From Mangifera indica (lineage: Eukaryota > Streptophyta > Magnoliopsida > Sapindales > Anacardiaceae): a stretch of 64,000 nucleotides of DNA. A program made the translations under genes and the position numbers. Each line of letters starts with the position of its first letter. The stretch's first letter is position 1. The stretch spans positions 3,491,322-3,555,321 of the forward strand of contig NC_058148.1 in NCBI RefSeq assembly GCF_011075055.1, read 5' to 3'. Shown here piece after piece: positions 57,301 through 64,000 of this stretch. Under the pieces are notes generated by a model that did no database searches, was not told the DNA's origin, and saw nothing but the letters and a program-made list of their open reading frames with translations.

Positions 57301-58682
57301 ATCTGATTCATATGTATATTGGCATGTTGTTGGATGGACTTTTCTCGGGTGTGCTCCTTTAGGAGTTATGTTCGGAATTTGAATGCTTTTATATTGATGT
57401 CTCTTGGGGTTAGTAATTAAATTATAGCGATGTGGTCATTCTATTAAAATCTGATTGATTTATGTTACTTTTGGTTAAGAATTTGGGATTGCCATTAAGG
57501 TTTAAACAAAGCAAACATACGGGTTGGATGACTAGTTACATGTGAATGTTATTTTGGAATTTTGTATTGGATTAGGAAGGCTAAAAATCATAGGAAACAC
57601 AAGACGAAATTCTATAAATCACGTCACATGCTTATGTGTCACTTGACACACAATTGTGTAGAATTGAGAAAAATTCCCCCATATGTGATGCATGCATAGG
57701 CATGCCTTAGGAGATAGAGCACCTCCGTTTATTTTTGGGGCAAATGGAATTTAGGGATTAAAAATATAGACGTATTACATATGATTAGTGAAATGACTAT
57801 TTTAACCTTATAAGGGGTAATTATGAAGAAAAATAGGAAGAAAGACCCTAATGAACTCTATTGATAATGGAAACCATTACAAGGGTGCTTGACTACGTGG
57901 ACGATGGCATATACCTCGATTGGAGCGGCTCTGAGTTGAAAATACCAACGATGCACCATGAGATTCATACCATCGAGTTGTGTGCAGTATGCACTCCACC
58001 AATCTTAGTGCAGTGTGGATTTGTCACTAAGCTTTATGTAGTGTGACACATCACCGAGCTACATGTAGTATGATGTAGCAACTAAACTATATGCAATATG
58101 GTAGTGAAATCAATAGGGTTAGTTTATGTAACCTCAACGATAAGCCTGACTAGCATGTATACAGAGCATACCGTTTAGTTGACATTAGGGATGTCACGTA
58201 CTTTCACTAGACTCGGAGATGTTATTTTACATTATTGGACATAAGTCATCAGAGATGACACTGATAATAGAATTAGACATAGGGTATCGAGTTGATCGGA
58301 TGGGTATCTAGTTAGTTGGATAAGTATTTGGGATATTAAGGAAACATATTGAGCACCATAACATTGATGAGCACGAGACATAGAGGCAACGGTTTAGCCC
58401 AAGACGTTACATGATGACAAAGGTATTTTAGCATTTTGTTATGATTGGATATTATTAGTTGTTTTGTATTGAGATTTGTTTAAACTTATTTACTTATTGA
58501 CTTGATAATTTTGGATTTGATTTTATGAAGTAATAATGACACTTTTGGGTTTGTGGTTATTTATTTGGGTGCCATACAAATATTTATATATTCATGTATT
58601 TGTTATTGAAAAAGTTTAGAGTAACACATTTCTTCGGACACATATTTTGGGTAAGTGTATATCTTTGGAAAGAGGTGTTACA
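56551..58682 (+). mobile_element. Solo LTR of the gypsy family (G2) inside RNase H
   Basis: A 2132-bp unit from TGTAGCACCTG to GAGGTGTTACA, flanked by ACCAG (56546-56550) and ACTAG (58683-58687), a one-mismatch target duplication. RNase H reads on across it. It belongs to the same family as the host element's own LTRs. It contains a compound (TA)/(CA) microsatellite at 57230-57300 and a donor-like GAGAG/GTAAGTAAG at 57057. Confidence 0.82.
57223..57300. repeat. Compound TA/CA microsatellite
   Basis: A TATACATATACATA-type stretch is followed by an uninterrupted (CA)n run (about 57259-57291) and a short TA tail. Confidence 0.9.
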
Positions 58683-59045
58683 ACTAGGGTTTGAGAGTTG
58701 TTTTGATGCAAAGAGGATAGGTTATTGCATATGCCTCTCGTTAACTGAAGGATTGTGAGACCTAGTACCTTACTCATGATTTGAAGTTAGTGACAATGGT
58801 ATTTGCATTAAAATCTAGTGGCATTAACTATATAAGGTTAAGTGTAACATTTACATGGATCACAAGAGTTTGCCATACTTTATCACCTAAAAAGAATTAA
58901 ATATGAGATAGAGGAAGTGGTTGAAACTATTTGAAGATTATGATATGATATCATATGCCACCTAAGCAAATCCAACATTGTGGAAAATGCATTTAGTAGA
59001 AAGTGATATTGTCTCGTATTATTGCACGTAGAAAGTTGCAACAGG
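58683..59045 (+). pseudogene. Gypsy RNase H, part after the solo LTR
   Basis: It resumes as GLRVVLMQRG-stop-VIAYASR, LTHDLKLVTMVFALK and an F.DH.S..Y-like block, the conserved distal RNase H motifs. After about 59045 the sequence changes directly to LTR, so integrase is missing. Confidence 0.8.
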
Positions 59046-59746
59046 ATTGACAAGTGTATTACATACACTCTATGTTAGACATCTAGGATGTCATATGCTT
59101 TCACTAGGCATATAGGATATCGATCCACATAATTTAACATTAGTCATCTAGGATAAGACTGCTAGTGGAGAATGGGTACTAGGTGCCAGAATAATTTAGA
59201 TAAACATTTGGAATGCTAGAAAAGCAGTCGAGAATACCACATTAAGATTAATAATGGAACACTTCTGGGTTATTATTGTGCTATGTGTAAGGTGTTGAGA
59301 GGTCACCTACCTATTAAGTGTTTATCACTCACTGTGTTCTTGTTATAGTGTTGCATGTAGATTTAATGATCAATAGGGTACCAGGGAAGCTAACGAGTTA
59401 ACTCAGGATGTTGCATGTGATGAGCGGTATTTAGTCATTTGGGCTTGTGGACTATCATTTTGTTTATTTTATATTGAGATTGTTATTAATGCACTGCTCG
59501 TTATGTAATATGATTTTCAAACACATGGGTACTTCGTTTGATTTATGTTTTTTGGACTTGGATTTTTTATAGTATTGAGACATGTTTGGTTTATTATGTA
59601 TGAACATCTTTTTGCATGTTGTATGAGTTTAATTATTATCATGCTTTAATTATCTATTGTGTGTGATTGAAAAAATGTTTTAAATTAACACATGTTTTCG
59701 GGTTCATATTTCGAGTAGGGACATATATCTGGGGAAAGGTGTTACA
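59046..59746 (+). repeat. Truncated 3' LTR of the gypsy element
   Basis: It aligns with the last about 700 bp of the other G2 LTRs (excluding the MITE) and ends GGGGAAAGGTGTTACA at 59746. The first part of the LTR is absent. Confidence 0.75.
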
Positions 59747-60290
59747 TGCACCATCCCTTCTTCTTCATCTCCGTGAGATGTTCGCAACTCATATAAGTTA
59801 GGTGCAAAATGTTAGAGGGAGACCAACTAGGCTCTCATATAGTCAAAATGATTGGTTATATTGAGAAGTTGACATCCCCGGGTTTTATAATAGACAATGA
59901 TTTGACAATTAACCTCATGTTGTAGTTCTTTTATGACTCATATAGAATGTTTACCATGAACTATCTAATTAATGATAAAGAAAAATCCCTGTCTGAGCTC
60001 TTAGATTTATTTAGGACTGTTGAGTAGGAGATTAAGAAAATTGTTAGTATGCATTTGGTTGAAACCAAAACACTTAAGGCCAAGGGTAAGGACAAGGCTA
60101 AAGCTAAGCCCAAAGCCCAAAGCATGTTTCTACTACTATGCAACCTACTGGTGGCGTGGGGGAAGGTATTGTTGTTGCTTCTTTTGTGGTGAGTCCTATC
60201 ACTAAAAGAAATATTACAAAGTCTAAACCATAAACATGACAATAATCATAAAAAATTCCTAAATCGTAAAAAATTCCCAAACTTATACCC
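59747..60290 (+). pseudogene. Copia gag fragment
   Basis: With frameshifts the plus strand gives the plant copia gag (UBN2-like) blocks: GSHIVKMIGYIEKL, then INDKEKSLSELLDLF.TVE, then a Lys/Ala/Pro-rich stretch AKGKDKAKAKPKAQS, then a CCHC-knuckle-like C-F-F-C-G-E-S-Y-H. No adjoining copia LTR or pol is recognised, so it is an isolated fragment. Confidence 0.7.
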
Positions 60291-61559
60291 AAAATAGAAA
60301 AAAATGAACTCTAAACCATAAACATGACAATAATCATAAAAAAAAGACTTTAATAAAAGTTATAAACATAACTTTTTTTTTTTGGGTTAGTAAAGTAATA
60401 AACACTTCTATACTAACCATTGAACTTATTGAGCAATAGATTAACCACTTGTTCCATCCAAAAGTTTTTTCCATGTTGGGCTACACACATGAAGCACAAT
60501 TTTAAATAAATTATGTAAATTATCACCTACAAATCTTTAAAATTATCTTTTATATAATAATATATTATCATTAATATATAAATTATTCTATGATTTTATT
60601 AAAAAATTATTTTCATTTAAACTGATTTTCACTCCTGTATTAACTCCTTTTCCTTTGCATTAGCGTGATTAAATACCAAAACTAATTTAATTAATCAGAA
60701 AGATCACCAACCCTTTTCTCCTTTCATTTTAATTTAATTGAAAAAAGTAGGTAACAAATAACAATAGATAATAATTATAACAATTTTATTCTCTTTTCTT
60801 GGCCAAAAAAAAAAAAAAAAAGATAATAATTATAATCACTGCGTGTAAAAGCCTGAACTTGTTGCAGGAAAACATTAAATCAAGTAAGAAAATCACAATT
60901 CAAAGTCATTTATGTGCTGTGTAAAATCTGGTCCAAGAGGCCTAATTATTTAATTAATTTCTGTATTATTTTTCATCAAAGTCTTTCTGCTTGCATTGAG
61001 AAATTTACATGGATAATATTTCTCTTAATGCTCATCCCTATAAACAGGGTATAAATTTTATTTTATTTTTTGTACAGGGACACTCACAGCAGCATTCGTT
61101 CTCTCTAATAAATGTCGGTTTTATAATCTTACCAAGTGTTTTTTTATGTCATTTTCACAGCTATATCAAGCGAGACAGATTGTTGAAATTTGTCTTTAGA
61201 CAGTTTTTCTAAAATTGAGGGATTTCATCTACAGATTTGCATTCTATTGTCAAGCGCAGTTCAGATTATTAAAATGTTTTAGAATTTGTATTCTAGGGTT
61301 GCATTTTAAGGAAGACTGATCTATATAAATGTTCGTTTTAAATACATAAAAACATTGTCCAATCAGACTTATACATAGCAAAAAGTACAAGAGATATACC
61401 AGATGAATGTCTAGCAAAAAGTACAACTATCTCCTACCTTTGTTAGGTAGTACAATCAACGAAATTTCTCTTGAAACATATGTCATCATATATCTAGATT
61501 TAATGCAGTAGGATCTAGGAATATTATCTTATATAATTATAATATTATTAGAGCAATAT
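60291..61559. other. AT-rich intergenic DNA
   Basis: Imperfect local duplication occurs at 60225-60345 (AACATGACAATAATCATAAAAAA twice in part). Otherwise nothing is recognised. Confidence 0.45.
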
Positions 61560-61722
61560 TATGTGTACTCATTTTTTGTACACAATTCATGTATACAGTG
61601 ATATCTTATCATGTAATTAGGTGATTTTAAAATATGTGTCATCATATGATAAAGAAATATCCAATCAAATGATAACACCTTATCTGTGTACACAAATTGT
61701 GTACCAAAATTGGGTACACATA
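61560..61722. mobile_element. Short hairpin MITE
   Basis: Inverted repeats start TGTGTACTCATTTTTTGTAC at the left and, on the opposite strand, TGTGTACCCAATTTTGGTAC at the right. They pair over roughly 45-50 bp with a few mismatches. TA is at both outer ends (61560-61561 and 61721-61722), consistent with a TA target duplication as in Tc1/mariner-type MITEs. It has no coding capacity. Confidence 0.75.
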
Positions 61723-62605
61723 GTTTTATTGATATTATTATCATTTTTAATTTTAATATTAATATAGGATTGTATAAAAGCAAAATAATGAAAATTTGTT
61801 TTTTCATACTGTCATTTTGCCAAAATTTCACCAAACAAGCTCAGTAAAATTATAATGATTGTCCCGATCGATTTTGACTTTAACAACATTATGTGATTAT
61901 CATTGTCCTAAAAATCCATTCCATGGCCAAAGAAGCTCTCACTAAAATTAAAATGATTGTTATAGTGTTACCCTTTTGTAACAACTATATTTTAAGTGAT
62001 TAAATTTTGAAGATTGTTGGAAATAATTTCTTTCTTTCTCTCATATTCTACTTTTGACGTGTATTAGAAAGAGAAAATAAGAAAGGAAAATATTGCTAAC
62101 ATTGCATGTTTATATCTATGCTTGATCTATGGCTGTAAAAGGATAATAAATTAAGGGACAATCTATTGTCCTAGGATCCAGTTTCAAAGTTATAATCAAA
62201 CTATGAATCTTTAATTACAATAAAATGATCAAAGATAGTAAATTACCAAATAAAAAACGTGGAAAAGGGAAATAAGAATTTCAAATATTATTATTACAAT
62301 ATGATAGTAAGCTCTCTCATACACAACCTTTTTTCAAACAGCAAATTATCACAAATATTTATACCAAACAACAATAAAGAATTTCTGCCTCGACCCACTA
62401 TTCAATTCCATCTTCAGAGACGTCGTACAAATATTTAATATTTGGCCTAAAATCTATTTAAACCGTGAACAGTTTCATGTGCCAGCCACTTGGACTGCTT
62501 CATTTTCTACTTCGCATAACAATATTAATTATCATTAACGAAGAACACAGCAGAAATTATTTAAAACCCTGGTCAAAATACCTTCATCGATCGATCATCT
62601 CTTAT
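61723..62605. other. Downstream region of the ELO gene, no other gene
   Basis: This AT-rich sequence includes the probable 3' UTR of the minus-strand ELO gene near 62400-62605. There is a GATCGATCGATG palindrome near 62587. No further feature can be supported. Confidence 0.4.
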
Positions 62606-63529
62606 TTATTTTTTTTTGGCGTCATAATTTTTGGAGTGAAAATCAATGAATAATACCAAAAGTGTAATGATGAAAGCCATACTGAAGCAAAATCCCCACA
62701 TGCCTGAGCAGGTTGATCCGGTGAAATGGAAAAAGAGAACGATGAGCATGTCTATAAAGCTCAACACAAACTGCGAAATCTGAATATCAGTCACTAATCT
62801 TTTCCAATTGGGACGTTTTCCGATTGCGCATAATAAGTAATAGTAGTACATGAACACATGCACCGCACAATTCGTAACGACCACCACAGAAAAGGAAGAT
62901 TGCGACGTATGCATCCCAATGTAACACATTATCACCACCGTGGCATGATGGTAAACATGGAGAAATGAGAGGCGTTTCATCGATTTACTCACGACGATCA
63001 GAAACGTATCAACGTATTCGTAAATCTTCGAGAGGTAGAAGACGTACGCCCAGAAGAAGAGAGGACCTTTTGGCTCCACGTTTTCCGGGTAACATAACAC
63101 ATAGTGCAAATTCGGGGCATGGAAGAACATGGATAGGAGGCAACCGACCGCCATAATGAGGGAGAGGATAATGAGAATGAGATTATGGACGATGGTGATT
63201 CGTCGGAGGATGGGTGGTGCAATGGAGATGGGGTGGTTTTGGGAGAGGAAATAGGTGACAGAGAGATAAGAGACAACAGTGAGGGAGATAAATTGTGGGG
63301 ATGACGCTGGAGTTTGGCCTTCAATCCATGAAAAATGAAGGATTTTTGGGTCGTTGACAAACCAATCTAAGAGGACTGAGAACATTGGGGTTAATGTGGT
63401 TTGGTTCATTGGAGAGTTTCTGAGAAAATTGGAGAGAAGTGAAGTGAGGAAACGTTGAGAGAAAGGGCAGTGTTTTTTAGGATTAGAAAGAGAGTTTTGA
63501 TGGTTAATATAGGTGTACATCATCATCAT
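62606..63529 (-). CDS. ELO-family fatty-acid elongase (HOS3-like), intronless
   Basis: A single open frame of 307 codons. ELO proteins are multi-pass endoplasmic-reticulum condensing enzymes for fatty-acid elongation. Plant members form a small HOS3-like group whose substrate role is less settled. Diagnostic blocks are KGPLFFW (154-160), LSKIYEYVDTFLIV (166-179), the histidine box LHVYHH (190-195), NCAVHVFMYYYYLLCAIG (220-237) and DFHSKNY (296-302). Hydrophobic spans suggest about seven membrane segments. The chain ends in KKK, possibly helping ER retention. The first ATG lies in a run of four ATGs (63518-63529). Family proteins usually begin close to the F..LL.W..N.P motif, so Met41 (63407-63409) or Met49 (63383-63385) is an equally likely start. 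The gene appears intact. Confidence 0.93.
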   Translation of the reverse strand: MMMMYTYINHQNSLSNPKKHCPFSQRFLTSLLSNFLRNSPMNQTTLTPMFSVLLDWFVNDPKILHFSWIEGQTPASSPQFISLTVVSYLSVTYFLSQNHPISIAPPILRRITIVHNLILIILSLIMAVGCLLSMFFHAPNLHYVLCYPENVEPKGPLFFWAYVFYLSKIYEYVDTFLIVVSKSMKRLSFLHVYHHATVVIMCYIGMHTSQSSFSVVVVTNCAVHVFMYYYYLLCAIGKRPNWKRLVTDIQISQFVLSFIDMLIVLFFHFTGSTCSGMWGFCFSMAFIITLLVLFIDFHSKNYDAKKK

Positions 63530-64000
63530 GGATTTATGTTTGTGTTTTTCAATTTATTTCTTTAACTATCGCAACTAATATTCCCCCAACCATATCTATT
63601 AGTAAACAAACATTATTAATGCTAGCGACATTATAAGAAAAAGAGAGAATTTCTAATTAATTTTTTGGTTAATTTTTCTATTTAATTCACTCAAATTAAT
63701 ACTAGCTATTTGGTTCTTCACAATCTTAGCTCGCGGCAGGAAATATGATTTTTCTCGACACAAAAACTGTATCGCTGTTTTAACCAATTGTGTTGCAGTC
63801 TCTATACATTGAAAGATACTCCCCGTTTTAGGGTTAAAAAAGTGTCGTATTGCGGGAAGGACACCAGAATGTATCGCGGTTTTAGGGTTTTGCATGAATA
63901 ATATGTAAGGATAGACAGCTGAGTGGCGTGGTGTGGTGTGGTGTGGTTTTAGGGTATGGTGAAAAGAAGTTTTTTTCTAGAAGCCAAAATTCTATGAAGC
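63530..64000. other. 5' flank of the ELO gene
   Basis: This is the upstream region of the minus-strand ELO gene. No unambiguous TATA box is seen. 63750-63895 holds two or three imperfect copies of TATCGC.GTTTTA followed by GGGTT. 63925-63950 is a GTGTGGT repeat. The open frame 63653-63895 has no motif and is not called. Confidence 0.4.

Larger units (their letters stand above)
50590..59746 (+). mobile_element. Ty3/gypsy retrotransposon relic with nested insertions
   Basis: 5' LTR (to 52515), primer site, gag, CCHC knuckle, protease, reverse transcriptase and RNase H are readable on the plus strand. They are followed directly by a truncated 3' LTR (59046-59746), so the integrase and the left half of the 3' LTR are deleted. 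Three insertions split it: a MITE in the 5' LTR, a copia-type LTR in gag (about 53440-54911), and a solo LTR of its own family in RNase H (56551-58682). The domain order protease-RT-RNase H and the protein motifs fit Ty3/gypsy. All frames are damaged. Confidence 0.85.

Noticed and set aside
62965..63156. Arg-rich plus-strand frame opposite the ELO gene
   Set aside because: Shadow of the ELO coding strand.

Overview
This window is nuclear DNA from a plant, most likely a eudicot. It is very AT-rich. It has a gene with GT-AG introns, a plant-type membrane acyl-elongase gene and dense plant retrotransposon debris (SIRE-like Ty1/copia, Ty3/gypsy, LINE, TRIM and MITE). I see no sign of bacterial organisation, such as operons or ribosome binding sites. 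The species cannot be named from the sequence.

Two genes look functional. (1) A seven-exon patatin-like acyl hydrolase/phospholipase gene runs on the minus strand from 30453 down to 22714. All six introns have GT-AG ends and the reading phase is continuous across them, giving a 385-residue protein with a G-S-S-A-G nucleophile motif and a D-G-G motif. (2) An intronless ELO-family fatty-acid elongase gene lies on the minus strand at 62606-63529, with the H-V-Y-H-H histidine box. A third candidate, at 10570-11533 minus, is a damaged fragment of an unidentified membrane-protein gene.

Most of the rest is transposable elements. 1789-8957 is a decayed Ty1/copia element with both LTRs and a CAATA target duplication. 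12970-20577 is a stack of solo or partial LTRs, including a 2.2 kb solo LTR (family 'LTR-B') inserted in another LTR. 20640-21060 and 30650-32560 are LINE reverse-transcriptase remnants. Intron 2 of the patatin-like gene holds a tandem array of small TRIM-type LTR units (24810-27609, flanked by perfect GAATC duplications). One unit is itself interrupted by a second, very young small LTR element (25652-26870, ATTTA duplications).

32561-47595 is a nested stack. A TRIM and an old small LTR element lie in LINE-derived sequence. The old element's 5' LTR was split by an 11.5 kb SIRE-like copia element and by a solo LTR-B, and the copia integrase was split by another solo LTR-B with a perfect CTTTT duplication. 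About 50590-59746 is a Ty3/gypsy element missing its integrase. It is interrupted by a MITE, a copia-type LTR and a solo LTR of its own family. A copia gag fragment and a short hairpin MITE precede the ELO gene.

The most interesting signals are the intronic TRIM concatemer, the conserved 26-codon micro-ORF shared by young and old copies of the small LTR element, and the conserved splice-site-like donor/acceptor pairs inside the long LTR-B repeats. Names such as TRIM-2, LTR-B and G2 are labels used only in this annotation.
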